Made by a program: the position numbers and the translations under genes. Shown in pieces: positions 27,545 through 35,980 of a stretch of 51,409 nt of DNA. Position 1 is the stretch's first letter. Every line of letters begins with the position of its first letter. Origin of the DNA: Lachnospiraceae bacterium AM48-27BH (lineage in GTDB: Bacteria > Bacillota > Clostridia > Lachnospirales > Lachnospiraceae); contig QUFC01000031.1 in NCBI GenBank assembly GCA_003478355.1, forward strand, positions 1 through 51,409. The letters are read 5' to 3'. Under the pieces are notes generated by a model. That model made no database searches. It worked only from the letters and a program-made list of their open reading frames with translations, and was not told where the DNA came from.

Positions 27545-27581
27545 AATGGAGCATCTGTCCTAAAAAAACAGATGCTCCATT
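27545..27581. terminator. Inverted repeat at the convergent ends of the hypothetical gene and mntP
   Basis: A perfect 14-bp stem (27545-27558 with 27568-27581) encloses an A-rich loop. One arm overlaps the last codons of mntP, so the terminator is partly within the coding sequence. No T-run follows the plus-strand arm directly. Confidence 0.55.
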
Positions 27582-28117
27582 AATATCTTCCCTCCAATCA
27601 GAATTAAAATCACTCCCCCGGCAAATTCCGCTTTTGACTTATATTTCATCCCGAAAACGTTACCAATCTTCACACCCAGAACAGAGATCATAAAGGTAAT
27701 GATTCCGATGGTGGAAACAGCCGGAATCAGGGATACCTGCAGAAATGCGAAGGTAACACCAACAGCCAGGGCATCAATGCTGGTGGCAATGGCGAGGATC
27801 AGCATTTCCTGGAAATGGATGGAAGGGCTGCTGGTCTCGGTCTTGTGGTCGAAGGACTCTTTGATCATGTTGCCGCCGATGAGGACCAGGAGAATGAAGG
27901 CGATCCAGTGGTCGTAGGCAGTGATGGACTGCTGGAAGCGGGAGCCAAGGAGATAGCCGATGGCGGGCATCAGGGCCTGGAAGGTGCCGAAATAGAGGGC
28001 GATGATGACGGCGTGTTTTTGGTTGAAGTGTTTCGAGGATAAGCCTTTGCAGATGGCAACGGCGAAGGCATCCATAGATAAGCCGATGGCAAGAAAAAAC
28101 AGTTCAAATGGTGACAT
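27560..28117 (-). CDS. mntP: Manganese efflux pump MntP
   Basis: The 185-aa membrane protein has six helices and the MntP duplicated core, with conserved acidic residues in [12 protein letters not shown] (first repeat) and [13 protein letters not shown] (second repeat). It exports Mn2+. The ATG is preceded on the minus strand by GGAGGC. I looked for a yybP-ykoY manganese riboswitch upstream and could not see one. Confidence 0.95.
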   Translation of the reverse strand: MSPFELFFLAIGLSMDAFAVAICKGLSSKHFNQKHAVIIALYFGTFQALMPAIGYLLGSRFQQSITAYDHWIAFILLVLIGGNMIKESFDHKTETSSPSIHFQEMLILAIATSIDALAVGVTFAFLQVSLIPAVSTIGIITFMISVLGVKIGNVFGMKYKSKAEFAGGVILILIGGKILMEHLFF

Positions 28118-28173
28118 AGGAAAGCCTCCGGATGTTTAGGATTGTGGTATGTGCCGGAAAGGGATGATATGAT

Positions 28174-28247
28174 GTAATTGTTCAATAGGACTGTACTTGC
28201 TGTGTTGACCGTGATCTTATACGAGCAAGAGCGGACTGAGCAGTTAC
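28174..28247 (+). repeat. Internally deleted copy of repeat family A
   Basis: A GTAATTGTTCAATA left end and a GACTGAGCAGTTAC right end are only 74 bp apart, with the first hairpin retained in degraded form. It lies upstream of mntP, about 160 bp from the complete copy at 28410. In 28248-28409, between the two copies, I see no gene or clear signal. Confidence 0.55.
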
Positions 28248-28409
28248 GTTACGATAAAGTATATGGAAAATGATTGAATCTTATCCATAGAGTGAGTGTG
28301 TTTCTACTCACGATCGTATTATGATTCGATATCAGGGGCCAAAAGTCAGAAATCAGATGCAATTTGTTTGCAGGAGAATTTTGCCCATATATCATAATAA
28401 AAAAATATC

Positions 28410-28542
28410 GTAACTGTTCAGTAGGTCTGCGCATTCACTGCGCTGACCGTACGAAAACATGGGCTTGCAGGCAAAAATCCTATTGCCGAAGGCAATTTTC
28501 AATGGATTTTTGCTCGTAACTGTGAGGGTACTGAACAGTTAC
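28410..28542 (+). repeat. Complete repeat family A element, variant 2
   Basis: The element is 133 bp with perfect 14-bp terminal inverted repeats (GTAACTGTTCAGTA and its complement). Inside are an imperfect GGTCTGCGCA / TGCGCTGACC hairpin and an ATTGCC-GAA-GGCAAT hairpin. Compared with the copies at 44704 and 51241, the paired positions differ in a compensating way, so the pairing is conserved while the sequence changes. No ORF is present. It resembles a MITE or a structured intergenic RNA element. Confidence 0.85.
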
Positions 28543-28646
28543 AAAATATCAATAAAAATTCAACGTGTACGGTTTGAAAAGTGGGCCTGAGAGATTAATT
28601 TTTTAAACTTCTAATGCTTAATTTTATAAAGTTCTGAAATTAACTC

Positions 28647-28675
28647 TTGCAAATAAAAATTGATTGTGCTATGAT
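28647..28675 (+). promoter_or_regulatory. Promoter of the aspS-gatCAB operon
   Basis: TTGCAA (28647-28652) and TATGAT (28670-28675) are separated by 17 bp, just before the T-box leader. Confidence 0.75.
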
Positions 28676-28681
28676 TCAGTC

Positions 28682-29007
28682 AAAATTTTTAGAGGCTATG
28701 AAAGAGACTCTTACCAGGAAACTTGACAGGAAGAGGGCGTCACCGACTGAGAGCGCCGTCATGAGGGAATCGGTAAAGGGAACACTCTGGAGCTGATGCG
28801 TCGAAGGTTCAGAAAATGATGATGCGGCAGGTATGAAACCTGAATGGCAGAAGCAGATAACTGGCAGTAGGCGTATCCGTAAGCATGCGTTAAGTGCAGA
28901 GAGTGGAGTACCGGATTGTTAGATCTGGCTGCTCAATGCGGGTGGTACCGCGGGAAGATGTTTGTTGATCCCGTCCCGGAATATGTAATCATATTCCGGG
29001 ACTTTTT
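28682..29007 (+). promoter_or_regulatory. T-box riboswitch of the aspS-gatCAB operon, probably tRNA-Asn
   Basis: The T-box core (GGGTGGTACCGCGG) is at 28940-28953. A terminator with a perfect 13-bp stem (28973-28985 with 28990-29002) and T5 follows. Aligning the specifier region with the tyrS leader (GAATACATC...GAGC against GGGAACACTC...GAGC) puts AAC (Asn, 28781-28783) in the specifier position; GAA (Glu) overlaps it at 28780-28782. Asn control fits an operon that makes Asn-tRNA by transamidation. A two-codon Asn/Glu T-box has been reported for a related clostridial operon. Confidence 0.85.
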
Positions 29008-29160
29008 GATTTCATAGGAAAGTTCGTCCTATGAAATCAAAAACGCTCCGCGAGGATCGCACTGCGGCGGAAAGGAAGAGTGCCGCTGTTGCGCCCCGCC
29101 GCAGGCGGAGAATCCTGCAAGCAGGATTCTCTTTTATGCGTACAACGAGCCAAAGTCCTG
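29008..29160 (+). repeat. Structured element between T-box and aspS
   Basis: It contains a perfect 12-bp inverted repeat (GATTTCATAGGA and its complement around AAGTTCG), a GC-rich stretch with further hairpins (AGAATCCTGCAAGCAGGATTCT) and the core AACGCTCCGCGAGGAT that is also in repeat family B (38.8 and 47.8 kb). It separates the T-box terminator from aspS, lengthening the leader to over 200 nt past the terminator. Confidence 0.55.
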
Positions 29161-29232
29161 GAATATAAAACATTCTTAAGCAGTGCTGGTAATACTTAGG
29201 ACAGCACGCCATGGACAAGGAGGATACCGAAT

Positions 29233-30566
29233 ATGATGGAATTTATGGATGGAGTAAAAAAGAAAGAGACACTTGGCATCAGCCAGATTTTAGAGGGCGA
29301 TTACACAGGAAAGACTGTGGAGATGGAAGGTGCAGTCCATACGATCCGTGATATGGGTGAGGTTGCGTTTGTGATCTTGCGAAAAGCGGAAGGACTGGTA
29401 CAGTGTGTCTTTGAAGAGGGCGTTACCGAGTTTGACTTAAAGGATCTGAAAGAGGAATCCGCAGTGGTGATAATCGGTGTGGTTGCCAGAGAAGACAGGG
29501 CGCCCCATGGATTTGAGATCCGTCTGAGAAAGATTAAGGTCTTATCCCAGCCTGCGGAGATTCTTCCAATCGCCATCAGCAAGTACAAGATGAACACTTC
29601 CCTGGAGACCAAACTGGCGCTTCGGCCGGTTTCCCTGCGGAATGTGAGAGAACGGGCGAAATTTAAGATTCAGGAGGGAATCGTCAGAGGCTTCCGGGAG
29701 TTTTTACAGACCCAGGCTTTACCGAGATCCATACGCCAAAGATCGTAGCCCGCGGTGCAGAGGGCGGTTCCAACGTATTTAAACTGGATTATTTCAACAA
29801 GAAGGCGGAGTTAGGACAGAGCCCGCAGTTCTATAAACAGACCATGGTCGGCGTGTTTGACCGGGTATTTGAGGTGGCTCCGGTGTTCCGTGCGGAGAAG
29901 CACAACACCACCAGACATCTGAATGAATATGTGGGTCTGGATTTTGAGATGGGTTACATCGATGGATTTGAAGATGTGATGGCGATGGAAACCGGATTTT
30001 TACAGTATACCATGGCGCTTCTGGCAAAGGATTATCAGAAAGAGCTGGATATGCTGGGTGTGAAGCTTCCGGATGTGAGCCGGATTCCGGCAGTGCGGTT
30101 TGACCAGGCCAAGGAACTGGTATCTGAGAAATACAACCGGAAGATCCGCAACCCATACGATCTGGAGCCGGAGGAGGAAGTGCTGATCGGACGGTATTTC
30201 AAAGAGGAGTACGACAGCGATTTCGTATTTGTTACTCATTATCCAAGCAAGAAACGTCCATTTTATGCGATGGACGATCCGGCAGATCCAAAATTCACAC
30301 TGAGCTTCGACCTGCTGTTTAAGGGTCTGGAGGTGACTACCGGAGGCCAGCGAATCCATGATTACCAGGAGATCTTAGCTAAGATGGAGAAGCGGAACAT
30401 GGATCCGGAGGACATCGCTTCTTATCTGATGATCTTCAAATATGGTATGCCGCCGCATGGTGGACTGGGAATCGGACTGGAGCGTCTTACTATGAGACTG
30501 TTAGATGAGCAGAACGTGAGAGAGACATCTTTATTCCCAAGAGATGTCACAAGATTGGAGCCATAA
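29233..30566 (+). CDS. aspS: Aspartyl-tRNA synthetase, short non-discriminating type; frame broken by a 1-nt deletion
   Basis: Two frames together encode about 444 aa: an OB-fold anticodon-binding N-terminus (about 20-110) and a class II core. Motif 2 is [14 protein letters not shown] and motif 3 is [12 protein letters not shown]. One G added at 29715-29716 restores [13 protein letters not shown] and the reading frame. The short archaeal-like form lacks the bacterial GAD insert, and such AspRS enzymes commonly charge both tRNA-Asp and tRNA-Asn. The gatCAB genes directly downstream then convert Asp-tRNA-Asn to Asn-tRNA-Asn. The gene should be essential or nearly so, so the frameshift is probably a sequence error. 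The start follows AAGGAGG. Confidence 0.92.
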
Positions 30567-30588
30567 AAAGGGCGGAAAGGAGATCATT

Positions 30589-30882
30589 ATGGCAAACATT
30601 ATCAGCGATGAAACCATCGATTATGTAGGTATTTTAGCAAAATTAGACCTTTCTCCAGAGGAGAAGGAAGCGGCCAAGAAGGATATGGGCCGGATGCTGG
30701 ATTACATCGATATGTTAAATGAATTAGATACCAGTGCGGTAGAGCCTATGTCCCATGTATTTACCATGACGAATGTATTTCGTGAGGATGTAGTGACCAA
30801 TGGAGATGACCGTGACAATATGTTAAAGAATGCACCGGAATGCAAGGATGGTTCTTATAAGGTTCCAAAGACCGTGGAATAG
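30589..30882 (+). CDS. gatC: Asp/Glu-tRNA amidotransferase subunit C
   Basis: The 97-aa GatC contains the family motifs [11 protein letters not shown] and [19 protein letters not shown], and wraps around GatA-GatB to stabilise the complex. The ATG at 30589 follows GAAAGGAG, 22 bp after the aspS stop. An upstream in-frame start would overlap aspS without a ribosome site. Confidence 0.95.
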   Translation: MANIISDETIDYVGILAKLDLSPEEKEAAKKDMGRMLDYIDMLNELDTSAVEPMSHVFTMTNVFREDVVTNGDDRDNMLKNAPECKDGSYKVPKTVE

Positions 30883-30914
30883 GGCATGGACAAATGACAG
30901 GAGGAACGGAAAAA

Positions 30915-32384
30915 ATGAGTGTATTGGATTTGACCGCAGTAGAACTGGGGAAAAAGATAAAAGTGAAAGAGATTACCGTTGTGGATGCGGTAAAAGCGTC
31001 TCTGGAGCAGATAAAAAAACGGGAGCCTGTAGTCCATGCCTATGTGACTGTGGATGAAGAAGGCGCTTTAAAAAGGGCTGAAGAGGTTCAGAGACGGATT
31101 GATGATGGAACATTAACCGGCCCATTAGCTGGAGTTCCGGTGGCAATCAAGGATAATATGTGTACGAAGAATCTGCTGACCACCTGCAGTTCTAAGATTT
31201 TATATAATTTTGTTCCGACCTTCAGTGCAGAGGCTGTGATCAACCTGGAAAAGGCAGGGGCCGTGATCTTAGGAAAGACCAACATGGACGAGTTTGCCAT
31301 GGGAAGCACCACAGAGACTTCCGCTTACGGCGTCACCAGAAACCCATGGGACCCGGAACACGTACCGGGCGGTTCTTCCGGCGGTTCCTGTGCGGCAGTG
31401 GCAGCGGAAGAATGCTTCTTTGCGTTAGGCTCTGATACCGGCGGTTCCATCCGTCAGCCAAGCTCCTTCTGTGGCGTGACCGGCATCAAGCCGACCTACG
31501 GAACGGTATCCCGTTACGGATTGATCGCTTACGGTTCTTCTCTGGATCAGATCGGACCGATTGCCAGGGATGTGACCGATTGTGCCACCATTCTGGAAGC
31601 GATTTCTTCCTATGATAAGAAGGACAGCACTTCCATTCCAAGAGAAGACATGGATTTCACATCTGCCCTGGTGGATGATGTGAAGGAGATGCGGATCGGT
31701 ATTCCGAGGGATTATCTGGGCGAAGGTCTGGACGAGGAAGTAAAGGACGCCATTTTAAAAGCAGCGAAGGTTCTGGAGGACAAGGGAGCTATCGTTGAAG
31801 AGTTTGATTTAGGCTTAGTGAAGTACGCGATCCCTGCTTACTACGTGATCGCTTCCGCAGAGGCCAGCTCCAACCTTTCCCGTTTTGACGGTGTGAAATA
31901 TGGACTCCGGGCCGAGGAATATGAAGGTCTTCACGAAATGTATAAAAAGAGCCGTTCCGAGGGCTTCGGGGAAGAGGTTAAGAGAAGAATCATGCTGGGT
32001 TCCTTCGTGTTAAGCTCCGGTTACTATGATGCTTATTATCTGAAAGCCCTGAGAACGAAAGCATTAATTAAGAAGGAATTCGACAAGGCATTTGAAAAAT
32101 ACGATGTGATCCTGGGACCGGCGGCACCGTCTACGGCCCCGAAATTAGGTGAATCCTTAAGCGATCCGTTGAAAATGTATCTGGGTGATATTTATACGAT
32201 TTCCGTAAACTTAGCCGGACTTCCCGGTATGACCGTTCCTTGTGGAAAGGATTCCGCCGGACTTCCGATTGGTCTACAGCTGATCGGTGACTGCTTCCAG
32301 GAGAAGAAGATCATCCGGGCAGGTTACGCATTTGAGCAGAGCCGGAAATATGAGGCGCCAGCCATGACAAAGGAGGGCAGATAA
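30915..32384 (+). CDS. gatA: Asp/Glu-tRNA amidotransferase subunit A
   Basis: The 489-aa amidase-signature subunit releases ammonia from glutamine. The Ser-cis-Ser-Lys triad is at Lys79 (AIKDN), Ser154 (GGSSGGS) and Ser178 (GSDTGGSIRQ), the same numbering as in characterised GatA proteins. The ATG at 30915 with AGGAGG upstream is preferred over 30894, and only with this start does the numbering fit. It lies 32 bp after gatC and 2 bp before gatB. Confidence 0.97.
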   Translation: MSVLDLTAVELGKKIKVKEITVVDAVKASLEQIKKREPVVHAYVTVDEEGALKRAEEVQRRIDDGTLTGPLAGVPVAIKDNMCTKNLLTTCSSKILYNFVPTFSAEAVINLEKAGAVILGKTNMDEFAMGSTTETSAYGVTRNPWDPEHVPGGSSGGSCAAVAAEECFFALGSDTGGSIRQPSSFCGVTGIKPTYGTVSRYGLIAYGSSLDQIGPIARDVTDCATILEAISSYDKKDSTSIPREDMDFTSALVDDVKEMRIGIPRDYLGEGLDEEVKDAILKAAKVLEDKGAIVEEFDLGLVKYAIPAYYVIASAEASSNLSRFDGVKYGLRAEEYEGLHEMYKKSRSEGFGEEVKRRIMLGSFVLSSGYYDAYYLKALRTKALIKKEFDKAFEKYDVILGPAAPSTAPKLGESLSDPLKMYLGDIYTISVNLAGLPGMTVPCGKDSAGLPIGLQLIGDCFQEKKIIRAGYAFEQSRKYEAPAMTKEGR

Positions 32385-32386
32385 CG

Positions 32387-33826
32387 ATGAGCAAACAGTA
32401 TGAGACAGTGATCGGTCTGGAGGTTCATGTAGAGCTGGCCACCAAAACCAAGATTTTCTGTGGATGTTCCACCGCATTCGGCGGTGCGCCTAACACCCAC
32501 ACTTGTCCGGTGTGTACCGGTATGCCTGGTTCTCTGCCTGTATTAAATAAGCAGGTAGTAGAGTATGCTTTGGCAGTGGGTCTTGCCACCAACTGCAGTA
32601 TTAACCAGTACTGTAAATTTGACCGGAAAAACTATTTTTATCCGGATAATCCACAGAACTATCAGATTTCCCAGTTATACCTGCCCATCTGCCATGATGG
32701 CTGGGTGGAGATCGAAACCACCGCTGGAAAGAAGAAGATCGGTATCCATGAGATCCATATGGAAGAGGATGCAGGGAAACTGATCCATGACGAGTGGGAT
32801 GACTGTTCCCTGGTGGATTACAACCGAAGTGGTGTACCGTTAATCGAGATCGTGTCTGAGCCGGATATGAGAAGCGCCGATGAGGTGATTGCTTATCTGG
32901 AAAAATTACGTCTGATCATCCAGTATTTAGGCGCTTCCGACTGCAAGCTGCAGGAGGGCTCCATGCGTGCCGATGTGAACTTATCGGTGCGTGAGGCAGG
33001 CGCGGAGCAGTTCGGTACCAGAACGGAAATGAAGAACTTAAACTCCTTTAAGGCTATTGCCAGAGCCATTGAGGGCGAGCGGAAAAGACAGATCGAGCTG
33101 ATCGAAGAAGGAAAAAAGGTGATCCAGGAGACCAGAAGATGGGATGACAACAAGGAATCCTCCCATGCGATGCGTTCCAAGGAGGATGCCCAGGATTACC
33201 GTTATTTCCCGGATCCGGATCTGATGCCGGTATGGATCAGTGATGAGTGGATCCAGAGAGTGAAGGATCGTCAGCCGGAACTGAGAACAGAGAAATTGAC
33301 CCGTTACCAGAAGGAGTTCCAGATTCCGCAGTATGATGCAGAGATCCTGACCAGTTCTAAGCATATGGCGGATATTTTTGAGGCTACCGTAGAATTGTGC
33401 AGTAAGCCGAAAGAGGTATCCAACTGGCTGATGGTGGAGACCATGCGGTTATTAAAAGAGCATGAGCAGGATCCGGAGGAGATCCATTTCTCACCGAAGC
33501 ACCTGGCAGAGCTGATTAAACTGGTCGACGCGGGAACCATCAACCGTACTGTGGCGAAGACAGTATTTGAGGAGATTTTTGCAAATGATGTAGATCCGGA
33601 ACAGTATGTGGAAGAAAAAGGCTTAAAAGTGGTCAATGACGAGGGAGCACTCCGGACGGAGATCCAGAAGATCATCGACGCAAATCCTCAGTCTGTGGAA
33701 GATTATCGCAATGGCAAACAGAAAGCCATGGGCTTTATCGTGGGCCAGACTATGAGGGCTATGAAGGGAAAAGCGGATCCGGGACTGGTAAATCAGATCG
33801 TAAAAGAACTGATGGACAAGGCTTAA
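32387..33826 (+). CDS. gatB: Asp/Glu-tRNA amidotransferase subunit B
   Basis: The 479-aa subunit activates the tRNA-bound Asp or Glu and transfers ammonia. It opens with ETVIGLEVHVELATKTK. Cysteine pairs in FCGCS and CPVC form the usual zinc site. A GatB/YqeY helical domain occupies about 330-479 and binds tRNA. It is the last gene of the aspS-gatCAB operon; a leader or terminator-like structure follows before the next gene. Confidence 0.97.
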   Translation: MSKQYETVIGLEVHVELATKTKIFCGCSTAFGGAPNTHTCPVCTGMPGSLPVLNKQVVEYALAVGLATNCSINQYCKFDRKNYFYPDNPQNYQISQLYLPICHDGWVEIETTAGKKKIGIHEIHMEEDAGKLIHDEWDDCSLVDYNRSGVPLIEIVSEPDMRSADEVIAYLEKLRLIIQYLGASDCKLQEGSMRADVNLSVREAGAEQFGTRTEMKNLNSFKAIARAIEGERKRQIELIEEGKKVIQETRRWDDNKESSHAMRSKEDAQDYRYFPDPDLMPVWISDEWIQRVKDRQPELRTEKLTRYQKEFQIPQYDAEILTSSKHMADIFEATVELCSKPKEVSNWLMVETMRLLKEHEQDPEEIHFSPKHLAELIKLVDAGTINRTVAKTVFEEIFANDVDPEQYVEEKGLKVVNDEGALRTEIQKIIDANPQSVEDYRNGKQKAMGFIVGQTMRAMKGKADPGLVNQIVKELMDKA

Positions 33827-33917
33827 AATGCAAAAATATTCATGCGACTGTTTCTATAACGAGAAAACAGGCACAGATTTCCAATTATAAAAACGTCAGA
33901 AAATTGACACTCAGGTA

Positions 33918-34005
33918 TTGACGAAAAGAGCGGTCTGCGGTAAAGTACGAAGTAACTGTAAAAGTAATCGTTTCGTTACTTGTAAAATACAGATCGCCCT
34001 TTTTA
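33918..34005 (+). promoter_or_regulatory. Possible promoter and attenuator-like leader upstream of the aminotransferase
   Basis: TTGACG (33918-33923) and TAAAGT (33941-33946) have a 17-bp spacing. GCGGTCTG (33930-33937) pairs, with one G-T, with CAGATCGC (33990-33997), followed by CCCTTTTT. Inside the loop AAGTAAC and GTTACTT can form an alternative hairpin. It may instead simply terminate gatB transcription. Confidence 0.4.
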
Positions 34006-34013
34006 GGGACGAA

Positions 34014-34040
34014 GTAACTGTTCAGGAGGTCTACGCACTT
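34014..34040 (+). repeat. Left-end fragment of repeat family A
   Basis: GTAACTGTTCAGGAGGTCTACGCAC matches the left terminus of the family A elements. The remainder is missing. It lies just before the aminotransferase start. Confidence 0.55.
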
Positions 34041-34074
34041 GAATAGCTACGAGACGAGGATGAGGAGGAGATAC

Positions 34075-35394
34075 ATGAAACCGTATGCTGAGATGACCAA
34101 AGCGGAGCTCCAGGCTCTGAAGAAAGAATTGTCTGCAAAGTACAGAGAGTATCAGGGAAAAGATCTGAAACTGGATATGTCCAGAGGAAAGCCAAGTATC
34201 GACCAGCTGGATCTGTCCATGGGGATGCTGGATGTGCTGACCAGCGACATGGATTTGACCTGTGAAGATGGAACCGACTGCCGTAACTATGGTGTGTTAG
34301 ACGGTATCAGCGAAGCGAAGGAACTGTTAGCTGATATGATGGAGGTAGCTCCAGATCACATTATTATTTATGGTAACTCCAGCCTGAATGTCATGTATGA
34401 TACGGTATCCCGTTCGATGACCCACGGCGTGATGGGAAATACGCCATGGTGTAAGCTGGATAAAGTAAAATTCTTATGTCCGGTACCTGGTTATGACCGT
34501 CATTTTGCTATTACAGAGTATTTTGGTATCGAGATGATCAACATTCCGATGACTTCAACCGGTCCGGATATGGATATGGTCGAGGAATTAGTGGCTTCTG
34601 ACGATTCTATCAAGGGTATCTGGTGTGTGCCGAAGTATTCTAATCCACAGGGTATTTCTTACTCTGACCAGACGGTACGCCGTTTTGCAAGACTGAAACC
34701 GGCAGCTCCAGATTTCCGTATTTACTGGGATAATGCTTACACCATCCATCATTTATACGATATGGATCAGGATCATCTGATCGAGATCTTAGCAGAGTGT
34801 AAGAGAGCCGGTAACCCGGATATGGTTTATAAATTTGCATCTACTTCCAAAATCAGCTTCCCAGGCTCTGGTATTGCAGCCATTGCAGCTTCCCAGAACA
34901 ACCTGGTTGATATTAAGAAACAGCTTCGCATTCAGACCATTGGTCATGATAAGGTGAACCAGCTTCGTCATGTGCGTTTCTTTGGCGATATCCACGGTAT
35001 GGTAGAGCATATGAGAAAGCATGCGGATATTTTAAGACCGAAGTTTGAGGCAGTACTTGAGACTCTGGATCGGGAACTGGAAGGGCTTGGAATCGGTACC
35101 TGGACCACACCAAAGGGCGGTTATTTTATTTCCTTTGATTCTCTGGATGGCTGTGCAAAAGCCATCGTGGCAAAATGTAAGAAGGCTGGTCTGGTGATGA
35201 CAGGAGCAGGAGCGACTTATCCATATGGAAAGGATCCTCATGACAGCAATATCCGTATTGCCCCATCTTATCCTCCGTTAAATGACTTAAAGCAGGCCAT
35301 GGAATTATTTGCCCTTTGTGTCAAATTAGTCAGTGTGGAGAAGCTGCTGTCTGAAAAAAAGGATGATGCGGTGACTGTTACAACAGAAGCATGA
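34075..35394 (+). CDS. Aspartate aminotransferase of the Ic (MocR-like C-terminal) type
   Basis: The 439-aa PLP enzyme carries its Schiff-base lysine at K259 (STSKISFPGSG), the NPQG turn, and YWDNAYTIHHL near the cofactor. It belongs to the family once called alanine-glyoxylate aminotransferase and shown in other bacteria to be a class Ic aspartate aminotransferase. It likely interconverts aspartate and oxaloacetate with glutamate/2-oxoglutarate. The ATG at 34075 with AGGAGG upstream is chosen over a TTG at 34039 that lies in the repeat fragment. Proximity to the Asp/Asn-tRNA operon is suggestive but may be accidental. Confidence 0.88.
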   Translation: MKPYAEMTKAELQALKKELSAKYREYQGKDLKLDMSRGKPSIDQLDLSMGMLDVLTSDMDLTCEDGTDCRNYGVLDGISEAKELLADMMEVAPDHIIIYGNSSLNVMYDTVSRSMTHGVMGNTPWCKLDKVKFLCPVPGYDRHFAITEYFGIEMINIPMTSTGPDMDMVEELVASDDSIKGIWCVPKYSNPQGISYSDQTVRRFARLKPAAPDFRIYWDNAYTIHHLYDMDQDHLIEILAECKRAGNPDMVYKFASTSKISFPGSGIAAIAASQNNLVDIKKQLRIQTIGHDKVNQLRHVRFFGDIHGMVEHMRKHADILRPKFEAVLETLDRELEGLGIGTWTTPKGGYFISFDSLDGCAKAIVAKCKKAGLVMTGAGATYPYGKDPHDSNIRIAPSYPPLNDLKQAMELFALCVKLVSVEKLLSEKKDDAVTVTTEA

Positions 35395-35485
35395 GCAAAA
35401 GAATCCGCTAAGCAGCAGGGTTCTGATGTGTAGAACAAGAATGGCGCGGATCACTGATGTATGGACCGCAGCGAGAAAGAGAAAA

Positions 35486-35521
35486 GAGCGGCTGGTAACG
35501 GAATTACCGACCGCTCCTTTT
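35486..35521 (+). terminator. Intrinsic terminator after the aminotransferase
   Basis: A GAGCGG...GGTAA / TTACC...CCGCTC stem with two internal mismatches is followed by TTTT. It lies 19 bp before the GtrA start, so it could also act on the gtrA-yfhO leader. Confidence 0.7.
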
Positions 35522-35539
35522 GTGCAGGTGAAAGTTTTT

Positions 35540-35980
35540 ATGATTTCAAAATTAATGAAGAAGGTATTAAACAGGGAATCTATTTCCTACATTATTTTTG
35601 GGGTACTGACAACTCTGGTGGACTGGGCAAGCTATGCGCTGTTCTGGTCTCTGGGTTGGGATTACAAGGTTTCCACTGCCTTAAGCTGGGCGGCGGCAGT
35701 ATTATTTGCCTTTGTGACCAATAAATTCTGGGTATTTCGCAGCTTTACGTTAAAGCTTTCTTATTTATGGAAGGAATTCGTTTCTTTTGTGGCGTGCAGA
35801 GCAGCCACAGGAGTCCTGACGATGTTGGGGATGATCCTGATGGTAGATGGATTCCATTGGAACGAATTTTTAGGGAAATTAATGGTTTCTGCCATGTCTC
35901 TTGTGTTAAACTATATTATGAGCAAACTGTTTATCTTCAAGAAGAAAAAGGATGAGGAAAAGGAACATGGAGCTGGATGA
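35540..35980 (+). CDS. GtrA-family membrane protein
   Basis: The 146-aa protein has four hydrophobic helices and the GtrA pattern (YIIFGVLTTLVDW at the start, FVTNKFWVFRS in the middle, NYIMSKLFIFKK at the end). GtrA proteins help move lipid-linked sugars or tune wall glycosylation. The ATG at 35540 is chosen because an upstream in-frame start would put the terminator inside the gene. It overlaps the yfhO start, so the two are probably coupled and act on the same envelope glycan pathway. Confidence 0.88.
   Translation: MISKLMKKVLNRESISYIIFGVLTTLVDWASYALFWSLGWDYKVSTALSWAAAVLFAFVTNKFWVFRSFTLKLSYLWKEFVSFVACRAATGVLTMLGMILMVDGFHWNEFLGKLMVSAMSLVLNYIMSKLFIFKKKKDEEKEHGAG

Noticed and set aside
27970..28240. 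Manganese (yybP-ykoY) riboswitch upstream of mntP
   Set aside because: I could not find the conserved motifs; the space is occupied by a degraded repeat.
28174..28542. CRISPR array from the two nearby repeat A copies
   Set aside because: The units are 74 and 133 bp, inverted-repeat structured and not regularly spaced. No cas genes are present anywhere in the window.
29700..29850. True inactivation of aspS
   Set aside because: The two parts are fully conserved on both sides and the operon is intact. Loss of AspRS should not be tolerated, and one G restores the frame.
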